From: an uncultured bacterium
GTDB lineage: Bacteria; Desulfobacterota; DSM-4660; Desulfatiglandales; CALKZT01
NCBI GenBank assembly: GCA_938002815.1
Contig: CALKZT010000096.1
Span: 1-40,602, forward strand
DNA length: 40,602 bases
Direction of reading: 5' to 3'
Both the position numbers and the translations under genes were made by a program. The notes beneath the pieces are model-generated. The model ran no database searches. It was not told the origin of the DNA and saw only the letters and a list, made by a program, of their open reading frames with translations. Of this stretch, positions 31,136 to 39,387 are shown piece after piece. Every line of letters begins with the position of its first letter. Position 1 is the first letter of the stretch.

Positions 31136-32435
31136 CCTGTGCCTCCACCCTTATGATCAAGGTCTTGTCTGTTACCACGTCCAATTGATCTATCTTCTCT
31201 ATGGCCTCTCTCACTGCCTTTTCCTTGGCCTCGTGGGTGAGCATTACTATGGGTACAGAGCCCTCTAATCTTCTGCCCTTCTGGATCACAGAGGCTATGC
31301 TGATTTGGTGATTTGCCAGTATGCCAGAGATCTTGCTTAAAACCCCAGGCTTGTCCACTGCCTGAAACCTAAAATAATATGGGGTTTCCACCTCTCCCAT
31401 GGGACACAATCTGAACTCCTCTTTGGGACCCAAAGCCCATATGGGGGAAGAAAAGCTTTTCTGCTGTGATCTCAGTCTTTTGGCTATGGAGACTATGTCA
31501 GATACCACAGCACTTCCCGTTGGCCTTCTCCCTGCACCGAGTCCATAAAATAGGGTAGGGCCCACAAAGTCTCCTTCTAAGTATATGCCGTTATAGGCCC
31601 CTTCTACTCCAGAGAGCATATGCTCCTTTGGTATCATAACAGGGTGGACCCTTGCCTCTACCCTTTTACCCCTTGATTTTGCCATACCCAAAAGCTTAAT
31701 CCTATAGCCCAACTCTTCTGCAAAACTTATATCCTGGGGTGTGATCTCCTGGATCCCCTCTTTATAGATCTCCTCTAATGGGAACCACATACCATAGAAG
31801 AGGGCCATCAGTATCACCAGCTTGTGTGCCACATCCGTTCCATCCACATCCAGGGTGGGGGGATCCTCTGCATACCCTAATCTCACGGCCTCATCCACTA
31901 CCTCTTGATAGGGCAAAAGCTCCGATCTCATTCTGGTAAGGATATAGTTACTTGTGCCGTTTAGTATTGCCATGAGTTTTGTGATCCTGTTTCCGGTTAG
32001 GCCGTTTTGGATGGCTGTGATTATGGGAATGCCACCCCCCACACTGGCCTCGAATCCTATTAAGACATTGTGCCTTTGGGCCAAAGAGAAGAGCTCTTCA
32101 CCACAATGGGCCAAGAGGGCCTTATTGGCCGTCACCACATGTTTTCCCCGCTTTATGGCCTCGGTTACGTACTCTTTGGCAGTGGTGAGCCCTCCTATCA
32201 ATTCCACCGCTATCTGGATCTCTGGGTCTTCTACTATTTCCATGGCCTCTTCTGTGAGTCTAATCCCCTCTAAATTCAGGCCCCTATCCCATCTTAGATT
32301 TAGATCCGCAATCACTTTTATATTGATATCTACCCCTGATCTCCCCCTTATGAGGTCTCGATTCTCTAATAGGACCTCAGCGGTTCCTGAGCCCACTGTC
32401 CCAAAGCCTATTATCCCTATCTGGACCCTATCCAT
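31125..32435 (-). CDS. hom: Homoserine dehydrogenase with ACT domain
   Basis: A 436-residue NAD(P)-dependent enzyme reducing aspartate semialdehyde to homoserine. The Rossmann loop is IGIIGFGTVGSGT at 8-20. The catalytic domain has VGGGIPIITAIQ, MAILNGTSNYILTRM and PTLDVDGTDVAHK (with catalytic Asp/Lys). A C-terminal ACT domain starts near 352 (YYFRFQAVDKPGVLSKISGI) and should mediate threonine feedback. It is the middle gene of an alaC-hom-ApgM-like operon: 8 nt after the aminotransferase stop, and overlapping the next start. The gene structure points to threonine/methionine supply. Confidence 0.95.
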   Translation of the reverse strand: MDRVQIGIIGFGTVGSGTAEVLLENRDLIRGRSGVDINIKVIADLNLRWDRGLNLEGIRLTEEAMEIVEDPEIQIAVELIGGLTTAKEYVTEAIKRGKHVVTANKALLAHCGEELFSLAQRHNVLIGFEASVGGGIPIITAIQNGLTGNRITKLMAILNGTSNYILTRMRSELLPYQEVVDEAVRLGYAEDPPTLDVDGTDVAHKLVILMALFYGMWFPLEEIYKEGIQEITPQDISFAEELGYRIKLLGMAKSRGKRVEARVHPVMIPKEHMLSGVEGAYNGIYLEGDFVGPTLFYGLGAGRRPTGSAVVSDIVSIAKRLRSQQKSFSSPIWALGPKEEFRLCPMGEVETPYYFRFQAVDKPGVLSKISGILANHQISIASVIQKGRRLEGSVPIVMLTHEAKEKAVREAIEKIDQLDVVTDKTLIIRVEAQDAL

Positions 32436-32443
32436 TTTAGGGC

Positions 32444-33619
32444 CTATGAATGGTTGAAGGCGTAACGAATGCCCCTTATGGCCTGTTTTATCCTGTGGGG
32501 ATTTTCCACCAGGGCAAACCTCACATACTGGTCTCCGTATTCCCCAAACCCGATGCCAGGGCTCACAGCCACCTTGGCTTTTTGGACCAGCATCTTTGAG
32601 AACTCAAGGGAACCCATCTTTATGAAGGGCTCAGGTATCTTTGCCCAGACAAACATTGTACCCTTTGGTTTTTCCACATTCCAACCTATGCGGTTTAGCC
32701 CCTCCACAAGGGCATCTCTACGTTCCCTGTATATCTCCACTATCTCTTGGACACAATCATCGGGACCGTTTAGGGCTATGATGGAGGCAATCTGTATGGG
32801 TTGGAAGACACCATAGTCTAAATAGCTCTTTATCTTCTTTAAGGCGCTCACAATTATCCTGTTTCCCACACAGAATCCCACCCTCCAACCTGCCATGGAG
32901 TAACTCTTGGACATGCTGAAGAATTCTACTCCTATGTCCTTGGCGCCTGGGACCTGTAGGAAGCTTGGTGGCTTATAGCCATCAAAGGCTAAGTCTGCAT
33001 AGGCAAAGTCATGTATCACCATGATCTTGTGCTCTTTACAAAACTCCACTATTCGCCTAAAAAAATCCAGGTCCACTACCTGTGTGGTAGGGTTGTGGGG
33101 ATACGAGATAATCAGCATCTTGGGTGCAGGCCAGGTCTGTTTTGTGGCAGTAATGAGATCCTCAAAAAAATCCCTCTCAGGACTGATGGGTATACTCCTG
33201 ACATCTCCACCTGCGATTATGGCAGAATAAGGGTGTATGGGATATGTGGGGTTGGGAGAAAATACCACATCCCCTGGATTTATGGTGGCCAAGACCAGGT
33301 GGGAGACCCCCTCCTTTGCCCCGATGGTTACCACTGCCTCTTCCTCGGGGTCTAGATCCACATTGAATTTCCTCTTGTACCAGTTACATATGGCCTCTCT
33401 TAACTTTGTAATCCCCATAGAGGCAGAGTATCTGTGGTTATGTCCCTTTTGAGCTGCCTCGATGAGTTTGTCCACAATGTGTTTTGGAGTAGGCATATCA
33501 GGGTTGCCCATACCCAAATCTATTATGTCCTCACCCTTTCGCCTCAACTCCATCTTGAGCTTGTTTACCTCCGCAAACACATAGGGAGGAAGCCTCGTAA
33601 TCCTCGTGAATTGAAACAT
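32444..33619 (-). CDS. alaC: Class-I aminotransferase, AlaC type
   Basis: A PLP-dependent fold-type-I aminotransferase, 391 residues from the chosen ATG at 33619. That start has GAGGGGG at 5 nt; a GTG two codons upstream is less likely. Family signatures are [23 protein letters not shown], the Asn-Pro motif SYPHNPT, and the PLP lysine K238 in [12 protein letters not shown]. The sequence is close to the AlaC alanine/glutamate transaminases, a group near LL-diaminopimelate aminotransferase. It leads the operon into hom. A structured leader with an intrinsic terminator precedes it, suggesting control by attenuation. The substrate may be alanine or aspartate. Confidence 0.88.
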   Translation of the reverse strand: MFQFTRITRLPPYVFAEVNKLKMELRRKGEDIIDLGMGNPDMPTPKHIVDKLIEAAQKGHNHRYSASMGITKLREAICNWYKRKFNVDLDPEEEAVVTIGAKEGVSHLVLATINPGDVVFSPNPTYPIHPYSAIIAGGDVRSIPISPERDFFEDLITATKQTWPAPKMLIISYPHNPTTQVVDLDFFRRIVEFCKEHKIMVIHDFAYADLAFDGYKPPSFLQVPGAKDIGVEFFSMSKSYSMAGWRVGFCVGNRIIVSALKKIKSYLDYGVFQPIQIASIIALNGPDDCVQEIVEIYRERRDALVEGLNRIGWNVEKPKGTMFVWAKIPEPFIKMGSLEFSKMLVQKAKVAVSPGIGFGEYGDQYVRFALVENPHRIKQAIRGIRYAFNHS

Positions 33620-33670
33620 TAACACCCCCTCTGAATCTTGATCTGATCATAAACTTACCAGCTCAAAGAG

Positions 33671-33708
33671 AAAAAAGAAAGTCCCTTTTAAATAAGGGAA
33701 GAGGACTT
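33671..33708 (-). terminator. Intrinsic terminator / attenuator in the alaC leader
   Basis: On the minus strand the 6-bp stem TCCCTT/AAGGGA (complements of 33694-33699 and 33682-33687) encloses a 6-nt loop. It is followed at once by the U-rich run CTTTCTTTTTT (complement of 33671-33681). Flanking AAGTCC/GGACTT can replace or extend the stem. It ends about 50 nt before the alaC start, and no good promoter lies between. Transcription of the operon must therefore either pass through it (attenuation) or begin from an unrecognised promoter. Confidence 0.6.
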
Positions 33709-33755
33709 CCATTCCTGAAAGCTCGCCAGCCCTCCCTATACCCACAATAACTTAA

Positions 33756-33871
33756 CCCACCGGTCTGAGGGTGGGCTACTCCAATTTCCTATAATTCCCC
33801 AGAAATTTAGGATATTGGGAAGAGCGGGATGAAATACGTCTTGGGATTCTCAAGACTGCCAAAGCTCTTCC
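33756..33871 (-). ncRNA. Structured leader candidate upstream of alaC-hom operon
   Basis: Three adjoining hairpins. The first pairs 33818-33825 with 33864-33871 (GGAAGAGC/GCTCTTCC, 8 bp perfect) and holds an inner stem GTCTTG/CAAGAC (33838-33843 with 33851-33856, 7-nt loop). The second pairs 33781-33791 with 33808-33818 (10 of 11 matches). The third pairs 33756-33761 with 33770-33775 (CCCACC/GGTGGG, 8-nt loop). On the minus strand they precede the terminator at 33671-33708. Strand and function are inference. No known riboswitch class, and no T-box core, was recognised by eye. A plus-strand RNA is possible. Confidence 0.4.
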
Positions 33872-33941
33872 GCCCATGAAGTGTACGCCTTGTAGGTTTC
33901 TACTTTGTAGCTGATATAAAGCCACAGGAGCTAAGAAGATT

Positions 33942-34058
33942 TTGGTTGGAGTTTTTATAGTTATGTACCTAACTATGGTTAAACAAGACGTTGCCATACT
34001 TAAACAGGATGTAACTGTTTTAAAGATTGATGAGGCAGAGCTAGAGCTTCAAGGGTAG
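33942..34058 (+). CDS. Possible small membrane/coiled-coil peptide (38 residues), doubtful
   Basis: A short frame from TTG 33942 (or ATG 33963) to TAG 34056-34058. The product would be a hydrophobic stretch (VGVFIVMYLTMV) followed by a heptad-like VKQDVAILKQDVTVLK and an acidic end. A GGAG lies 11 nt before the TTG. The composition looks peptide-like rather than random, but the frame is very short, and it may be a remnant of a larger gene. It sits between the structured leader and a large hairpin at 34082-34150. Confidence 0.25.
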   Translation: MVGVFIVMYLTMVKQDVAILKQDVTVLKIDEAELELQG

Positions 34059-34081
34059 CGTATCCCATTAGCAATCTTTAG

Positions 34082-34150
34082 CCCCCTTTGTGGCCACCTA
34101 TTAGTTGTACACCTCGTAGGTGGGGCCAGGGGCACAAAAGGAGGGGTTTT
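34082..34150 (+). terminator. Large hairpin with short U-tract, terminator-like
   Basis: TGGCCACCTA (34091-34100) pairs with TAGGTGG-GG-CCA (34117-34128, two bulged G) around a 16-nt loop. TTTG/CAAA (34087-34090 with 34135-34138) and CCCC/GGGG (34082-34085 with 34143-34146) extend it. TTTT follows at 34147-34150. It could terminate a plus-strand transcript covering the small frame at 33942-34058. The rest of the gap (34151-34279) shows no gene. Confidence 0.45.
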
Positions 34151-34279
34151 AGTCTTCTCTTAACCTATTGATCTAGGCTCCCTCGGAAATCTCCCGGCTT
34201 GGCCCTTTGGTCTAATCAAAATGGCAATGGGATCATTTCCCGTAATCTATGGGTTCCAAGATGAGAGAGGGAATTCCAC

Positions 34280-34307
34280 TTGTTAAGGACCTTCAGATTA
34301 TTATAAC
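34280..34307 (+). promoter_or_regulatory. Sigma-70 promoter for nicotinate phosphoribosyltransferase gene
   Basis: TTGTTA at 34280-34285 (four of six), a 16-bp spacer and TATAAC at 34302-34307 (five of six). Transcription would start near 34314, about 30 nt before the preferred ATG at 34345. It would drive the long plus-strand run that follows. Confidence 0.5.
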
Positions 34308-34344
34308 ATCCAGTGATCTTTGAATCAGAATAGGGGTGAAGGTA

Positions 34345-35814
34345 ATGACTCTCTCAAGCCTTTACAGGGATAGCTTAAGCCTTTTTACTGATCTGTATCA
34401 GATAACCATGGCATATGGATACTACTCCCTGGGTATCCAGGATAAAGAGGTCTGCTTCCACATGATTACCAGAAAGAACCCCTTTGAGGGTGGCTATACA
34501 GTGGCCTGTGGACTTGCCCAGTTTATTGAATACCTTGAAGGGCTAAGATTTCGCGAAGACGACCTCAACTATCTCCAGGCCATGAAGGGTGCAGACGGAA
34601 GGCCTCTGTTTAGTGAGGAGTTTCTGGATTATCTAAAAGAACTAAGGCTCCAGATCACTGTCCATGCAGTACCCGAGGGGACGGTGGTATTTCCCTACGA
34701 GCCCCTGGTAAGGGTAATTGGCCCCCTTCTTCAGTGCCAGCTGGTGGAGTCTGCACTCTTAAACATAATCAACTTTCAGTCCCTTATAGCCACAAAGGCC
34801 TCAAGGGTGGTGCTGGCAGCAGAGGGGCAGCCTGTGGTGGAATTTGGGCTCAGAAGGGCCCATGGCGTAGATGGGGCTGTCTCTGCCAGCAGGGCAGCCT
34901 ATATCGGTGGCTGTGTGGGGACCTCCAATGTACTGGCCGGCAAATTATTCGGCATACCTGTAAAAGGGACCCATGCACACAGCTGGGTTATGGTATTCGA
35001 AGACGAATTGCAGGCCTTTCAGGGCTATGCCAAGTCCATGCCCAATAACTGCATACTCTTGGTGGATACCTACGAGACCTTCCAGGGGATCCGAAACGCT
35101 GTCCATGTGGCAGGGGAGATGAAGGCCCGGGGTGAAAGGCTATTGGGTATTAGACTGGATTCCGGTGACCTTGCATACCTCAGCCAAGAGGCAAGGAGGA
35201 TACTGAATGAGGCAGGTTTAAAAGATGCGGTGATCATCGGGAGTAGCGACCTGGATGAGGATGCCATTGCCAATTTCAAGGAACAGGGGGCGAAGGTGGA
35301 CATGTGGGGTGTGGGGACCAGGCTTGTCACTGCCCATGGAGATCCTGCCCTCACTGGGGTATATAAGCTCTCTGCAGTGAGGGGTCCCAACGGCAGGTGG
35401 GAGTACAAGATCAAGATCTCCGAGCAGCTTGCAAAGGTCACGGTACCTGGTGTCTTAGAGGTCAGGAGATACAAGAGAGACGGAGAGTACATCGCAGATG
35501 CCATATATGACCTCCAGATGGGCTTAGAGGAACCTGTAATTATCATGGATCCTTCGGATCCCACCAGGAGAAAGAAGATCCAGGGGGGATTGGAATCCGA
35601 GGAGCTTTTGGTCCCTATCTTTGAGGAAGGGCGCCTTGTCTATTCCCTTCCATCGATAGAGGAGGCAAGGGAGAGGTGCCTAACACAGCTAAAGAGTTTC
35701 CACCCGAGTATTAGGAGGAGGATCTCGCCCCATCAATACCCTGCCGGGCTGGAGAAGAGGTTATATGAACTCAGGAGCTGGTTGATCACAGAGGTAAAGG
35801 AGAAGGTGGGCTGA
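34345..35814 (+). CDS. pncB: Nicotinate phosphoribosyltransferase
   Basis: The NAD-salvage enzyme that makes nicotinate mononucleotide from nicotinate and PRPP. It has 489 residues from ATG 34345, which sits 6 nt after GGGGTG; a GTG at 34336 is an alternative. Signatures are LFTDLYQITMAYGYY at the N-terminus, RRAHGVDGAVSASRAAYIGG, the GTHAHSWV segment whose histidine is phosphorylated in the family, LVDTYETFQG and GIRLDSGDL. The length fits the long bacterial/vertebrate-type branch. It is followed after 1 nt by the PAS-sensor gene, so they are probably co-transcribed, although their link is not obvious. Confidence 0.95.
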   Translation: MTLSSLYRDSLSLFTDLYQITMAYGYYSLGIQDKEVCFHMITRKNPFEGGYTVACGLAQFIEYLEGLRFREDDLNYLQAMKGADGRPLFSEEFLDYLKELRLQITVHAVPEGTVVFPYEPLVRVIGPLLQCQLVESALLNIINFQSLIATKASRVVLAAEGQPVVEFGLRRAHGVDGAVSASRAAYIGGCVGTSNVLAGKLFGIPVKGTHAHSWVMVFEDELQAFQGYAKSMPNNCILLVDTYETFQGIRNAVHVAGEMKARGERLLGIRLDSGDLAYLSQEARRILNEAGLKDAVIIGSSDLDEDAIANFKEQGAKVDMWGVGTRLVTAHGDPALTGVYKLSAVRGPNGRWEYKIKISEQLAKVTVPGVLEVRRYKRDGEYIADAIYDLQMGLEEPVIIMDPSDPTRRKKIQGGLESEELLVPIFEEGRLVYSLPSIEEARERCLTQLKSFHPSIRRRISPHQYPAGLEKRLYELRSWLITEVKEKVG

Positions 35815-35815
35815 C

Positions 35816-36733
35816 ATGAAAAAGTCCCATTGGAGGGCCTCCATAATACTGGCGCTCCTTGTTTTAGCCACTTCCATCACCTTTTTTATGAGGAGGTATT
35901 TTGGCGTAACCATCGTCTATTCCCACTTCTTTTATGTGCCCATAGTCCTCTCTGCATATTGGTTTGGGATCAAAGGCATACCCACCGGCATTTACCTGAG
36001 TTTTTTGACGCTCACAGGTGGCTTCATGGAAGGTAGAGGGGTCTCAGGTACAGAAGATATACTAAGGGCCTTGATCATGATCTCTGTCTCACTGCTCACA
36101 TCAAAGATGTCAGAGACCATTAAAGGCCAGAGCCAAAAGCTTGAGGTCTCAGAGTCCTTTTACAAGGCCATACTTGAAAGTTCAGGGGCAGGCATCATAG
36201 TCTCTAATGAGGATACCACCATAGTCCTTGTAAATAATCAATTTGAAAGGCTTTCCGGCCTTAGCAGAAGCCAAATAGAAGGGAAGTTAAGCTTTAAAGA
36301 GTTCTTCTTGGAAGAGGACCTGGAGACCCTTTTTAGACACTATCACTCAAGGAGAGAGGCCGAAAGGGATGAAAAGATCTTTGAAGCCAAGTTTGTAAAT
36401 GGGGACAACATAGTCAGAGATGTCCTTGTGAATATCGCAGCCATAAAAGGGACAAATAAGAGTGTGATAAACATTGAAGATATCACCCCATTAAAAGAGC
36501 TCAAAAATGAGAGGGAATCCCTTTCAAAAAGGCTGGAAGAGGCCCTTGCAAAGGTGCTAAGCGGCTTTATACCCATCTGTGCCAGCTGTAAGAGGATAAA
36601 GACCGAGACAGGGGAATGGGTACCTGTGGAAACCTATATTACGAAGAGGTCAGAGGCACAATTCAGCCACGGGATATGCCCGGAATGCAAGGAGAGGCTA
36701 TATGGAAGCTATCTTCGGGGCAAGGGAAATTAG
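35816..36733 (+). CDS. Membrane PAS protein with C-terminal four-cysteine motif
   Basis: A 305-residue sensor-like protein. About three to four transmembrane helices lie in residues 8-98 (a DUF4118-like arrangement), then a PAS domain at about 112-225 (FYKAILESSGAGIIVSNEDTT), a coiled coil (about 226-248) and a C-terminal segment FIPICASCKRIKTETGEWVP ending SHGICPECKERLY. The cysteines C255, C258, C288 and C291 form a CxxC plus CxxC pair suited to a metal. The same segment ends many PAS and receiver proteins of anaerobes, but its role is unknown. There is no kinase, GGDEF or HTH domain, so the output is unclear. The stimulus could be a small molecule or redox. Confidence 0.8.
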   Translation: MKKSHWRASIILALLVLATSITFFMRRYFGVTIVYSHFFYVPIVLSAYWFGIKGIPTGIYLSFLTLTGGFMEGRGVSGTEDILRALIMISVSLLTSKMSETIKGQSQKLEVSESFYKAILESSGAGIIVSNEDTTIVLVNNQFERLSGLSRSQIEGKLSFKEFFLEEDLETLFRHYHSRREAERDEKIFEAKFVNGDNIVRDVLVNIAAIKGTNKSVINIEDITPLKELKNERESLSKRLEEALAKVLSGFIPICASCKRIKTETGEWVPVETYITKRSEAQFSHGICPECKERLYGSYLRGKGN

Positions 36734-36760
36734 TCTTTGAAAACTTAGGAGGTAGGTAAA

Positions 36761-37396
36761 ATGAGCAGGGAATGGCTTTGGGAAAAGGTGGCTGAGAGGA
36801 CAATAAAAAACCTGAAATCCCACGGTTTTGACCCTCATTACTGTAAGGGGAGGGATGAGGCCATAGCTCTTGTCATGGATATGGTTGGGCCCTATTCCAG
36901 CGTGGGCATTGGGGGGAGTAATACCGTAAGGGCCCTCGGGTTGGTTGGGCAACTGGAGAAGATGGGAAAGGAGGTCTTTGATCACTGGAGACCTGGTATC
37001 TCAAAGGAAGAGGAGCTCCATATCAGGCTCATGCAGGGGAGGAGCGAATGTTTCTTGACAAGTGCCAATGCCATCAGTGAAACAGGGGAGATTGTAAATG
37101 TAGATGGCATAGGGAACAGGACGGCTGCCATGTCCTTTGGGCCTAAGAAGGTGATTGTAATAGCAGGTATGAACAAGGTAAGGCCTGATCTTGCCAGTGC
37201 ACTCAACAGGGTAAAGGAGGTAGCAGGACCCATGCGGGCCAAAAGCCTCGGTCTCAATACCCCCTGCTCAGAGACCGGGATATGTAATGACTGTAACTCC
37301 CCCCAGAGGATCTGCAGGATTACCACCATCCTCCACAGAAAACCAGGACTCACCGATGTCTCGGTAGTTCTGGTGGGAGAGGAGCTGGGGTTTTAG
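36761..37396 (+). CDS. LUD-domain (DUF162, LutC-like) protein
   Basis: A 211-residue single LUD domain. The fold's glycine-rich region is VGIGGSNTVRALG, followed by LTSANAISETGEIVNVDGIGNR. A cysteine cluster follows at C169, C175, C178 and C185 (CSETGICNDCNSPQRIC), recalling stand-alone LUD proteins that may bind a metal or Fe-S group. LutC works with LutA and LutB in lactate oxidation, but neither is near, so this is an orphan LUD protein. AGGAGG lies upstream of the ATG. It is in a run with the PAS gene (27 nt before) and the VOC gene (8 nt after). Confidence 0.84.
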   Translation: MSREWLWEKVAERTIKNLKSHGFDPHYCKGRDEAIALVMDMVGPYSSVGIGGSNTVRALGLVGQLEKMGKEVFDHWRPGISKEEELHIRLMQGRSECFLTSANAISETGEIVNVDGIGNRTAAMSFGPKKVIVIAGMNKVRPDLASALNRVKEVAGPMRAKSLGLNTPCSETGICNDCNSPQRICRITTILHRKPGLTDVSVVLVGEELGF

Positions 37397-37404
37397 CCTC
37401 CATT

Positions 37405-37992
37405 ATGGCTACAAAAGGTAAATACAGAGGCATCAACCATGTGGCCCTTGTGACAGATGACATGGAGAAGACTGTGAGGTTCTGGAGGGATCTTTTGGGC
37501 ATGAGGCTTGTGCTTACCATGGGAAGGAAGGGATACAGGCAATATTTTTTTGAATTGGACGAGAGCAATCTCATCCTCTTCTTTGAGTGGCCCAATGTCC
37601 AAAATATCCCCCCAAAGGATCATGGGGTTCCGGTAAAGGGGCCCTTTGGGTTTGATCACCTTGCCATAGGTGTAAGGGACCTGGATAGTCTCTTTGAGCT
37701 AAAAGAAAGACTCGAGGGGGCAGGTTTCTGGGTATCCGAGGTGATAGACCACGGTTTCATATATTCCCTCTATACCTTTGACCCCAATGAGATCCCCATT
37801 GAATTCTGTGTCTCAAGAGAGGAAATCGACATACGTAAAGCCCCCCTTTTTGGGGACAGAGATCCACCCCCTGTGAGAAATGAAGGGAGCGAGCCTCTGA
37901 AAAACATTTGGCCCCAACCGGAAAGCTCCATCGCAAGGGAGGAGCGCCGTATATATCCAGGTGAAGGCAAAGACTATTTTAAGGGATCATGA
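37405..37992 (+). CDS. VOC-superfamily (glyoxalase/dioxygenase-fold) protein
   Basis: A 195-residue protein with one VOC fold made of two beta-alpha-beta3 modules, at about 8-75 (INHVALVTDDMEKTVRFWRDLLGM) and about 88-138 (GFDHLAIGVRDLDSL to PIEFCVS). The metal ligands of the family are plausible at His12, the central FDHL histidine and a Glu in IPIEF. The C-terminal 55 residues are polar and probably disordered. Substrates of such proteins range from methylglyoxal adducts to catechols and antibiotics, and none can be chosen here. It precedes the efflux genes by 24 bp, so a resistance or detoxification role in that operon is possible. Confidence 0.82.
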   Translation: MATKGKYRGINHVALVTDDMEKTVRFWRDLLGMRLVLTMGRKGYRQYFFELDESNLILFFEWPNVQNIPPKDHGVPVKGPFGFDHLAIGVRDLDSLFELKERLEGAGFWVSEVIDHGFIYSLYTFDPNEIPIEFCVSREEIDIRKAPLFGDRDPPPVRNEGSEPLKNIWPQPESSIAREERRIYPGEGKDYFKGS

Positions 37993-38016
37993 GCATGGAT
38001 ATTATGGGGATCTAAG

Positions 38017-39387
38017 ATGAAAGGATTTCCCTCCCGTTATCTTTGGGCCTTTGTATTTTTGCTGACAATTGCGGCCCCTTTAGCAGCCCAGGAGACCCTT
38101 GAGCTAAAGAGGGCTATTGGCTATGCCCTCCAAAACAATAGCACTGTGAGGTCACAACTTCTTATGGAAGATTCCGCCTCTCTTCTGAGGGAATCGGCAG
38201 ATAAGGTCTATCTCCCAAGGCTGAGCCTTATGGAGGCTTACCAGAGGACAGATAATCCTCCGATGGCCTTTGCCCATAAGCTCTCCCAGAGGCGCTTTGG
38301 ACCCTCTGATTTTCAGATCCACAGGCTCAATTATCCTGATCCCATAGGCAATTGGCACACAGAACTGAGGCTGGAGCAACCTGTCTTTAACCAGGGCAAG
38401 GAGATCGTGGAGAGAAAGAGGGGAAGGGTATTTGAAGGTCTGGCCGGGCTTAAGGTGAGGTACTCCAAAGAGGCTGTAGCCTTTGAGGTAGCAAGGGTAT
38501 ACCTTCAGATACTTACTCTGGCCCAGGAGATAGAGGTCCTAAAGAAGGGCCTCAAAGAGGCAGAAGAGGGTGAAAGGCTGGCCAGTGAGCGCTATAAGGT
38601 GGGATCCGGTCTCTATTCCGATCTTCTAAATGGCCTTACCAGAAAGGAAGGAATCAAGACCAGGCTCACCAATTTGGAGGCCCAGTATGGGGATCTCGTA
38701 AGGAGGCTAAATCACCTGATGGGCCAGGATCTGAATAGCCAATGGTCCTTTAGAGAAGTGGAGTGTATCCCTGAGCCTCAGGACCTCACAAAGACGGGTA
38801 TAGATACCCTCATAGAACATGGCAGGTCCCACAGGAGCGATGTCCTAATTGAAGAGGCAGAGCTCTCCATGGAGGCCCTAAATAAGGATGCCAAAAGCTA
38901 CGCCTTCTATCCAAGCCTAAATTTATATGGAAGCTATGCCTGGGACACAAATGAGTTTTCCTCCTCACCCAACTCCTATGAGGTGGGCTTTGTGATAAAT
39001 TGGAACCTCTTTAACGGGTTATCTGATACCCTTGCTCTAAAGGCGGCCCAGAAGGCCTTGGAGGCAAAGGAGATCTCCTTAGAGGAGAAAAGGGGGCGGG
39101 TGGAGGTGGAATTAAAAGAGGCATGGAACCAACTTCTCGCATCTCTAAACGAATATGGGGTGAGCGGAACGGATGTGAGAAGGGCAGAGGAGGCCCTAAG
39201 GATTATAAAGGCAAGATACAAAGAAGGTTTGGCACTCTTCATAGAGCTCTTAAATGCTCAGGTCTCGCTGGAGGAGAGTCTCCTTAGGAGGGCAAGGAAT
39301 TATTATTCCTCCAAACTCCTTTACCTGAGGCTACAACTCCTCTCCGGGAAACTTTTGGAGGTGTGGAGTGGGTGTGAAAAAGGGTAA
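38017..39387 (+). CDS. TolC-family outer-membrane efflux protein
   Basis: A 456-residue outer-membrane channel component. A Sec signal (residues 1-24, ending LAAQ) precedes ETLELKRAIGYALQNN, the usual TolC/OEP opening. Two repeats of long helical hairpins follow, with the second-repeat landmarks VGFVINWNLFNGL and GLALFIELLNAQVSLEESL. It would form the outer exit duct of the tripartite pump whose other parts follow. The end overlaps the HlyD-type start by 20 nt. The substrate is unknown. Confidence 0.92.
   Translation: MKGFPSRYLWAFVFLLTIAAPLAAQETLELKRAIGYALQNNSTVRSQLLMEDSASLLRESADKVYLPRLSLMEAYQRTDNPPMAFAHKLSQRRFGPSDFQIHRLNYPDPIGNWHTELRLEQPVFNQGKEIVERKRGRVFEGLAGLKVRYSKEAVAFEVARVYLQILTLAQEIEVLKKGLKEAEEGERLASERYKVGSGLYSDLLNGLTRKEGIKTRLTNLEAQYGDLVRRLNHLMGQDLNSQWSFREVECIPEPQDLTKTGIDTLIEHGRSHRSDVLIEEAELSMEALNKDAKSYAFYPSLNLYGSYAWDTNEFSSSPNSYEVGFVINWNLFNGLSDTLALKAAQKALEAKEISLEEKRGRVEVELKEAWNQLLASLNEYGVSGTDVRRAEEALRIIKARYKEGLALFIELLNAQVSLEESLLRRARNYYSSKLLYLRLQLLSGKLLEVWSGCEKG

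Noticed and set aside
33776-33997. 73-codon frame on the minus strand in the alaC-pncB gap
   Set aside because: No ribosome site, no family resemblance, and it runs through the hairpins of the structured leader. The residue composition looks like translated structured RNA.
33620-34344. tRNA, 4.5S, tmRNA, RNase P or 6S RNA in the largest non-coding gap
   Set aside because: None of the conserved core sequences of these RNAs was found on either strand, and no cloverleaf with a TTC arm could be drawn.
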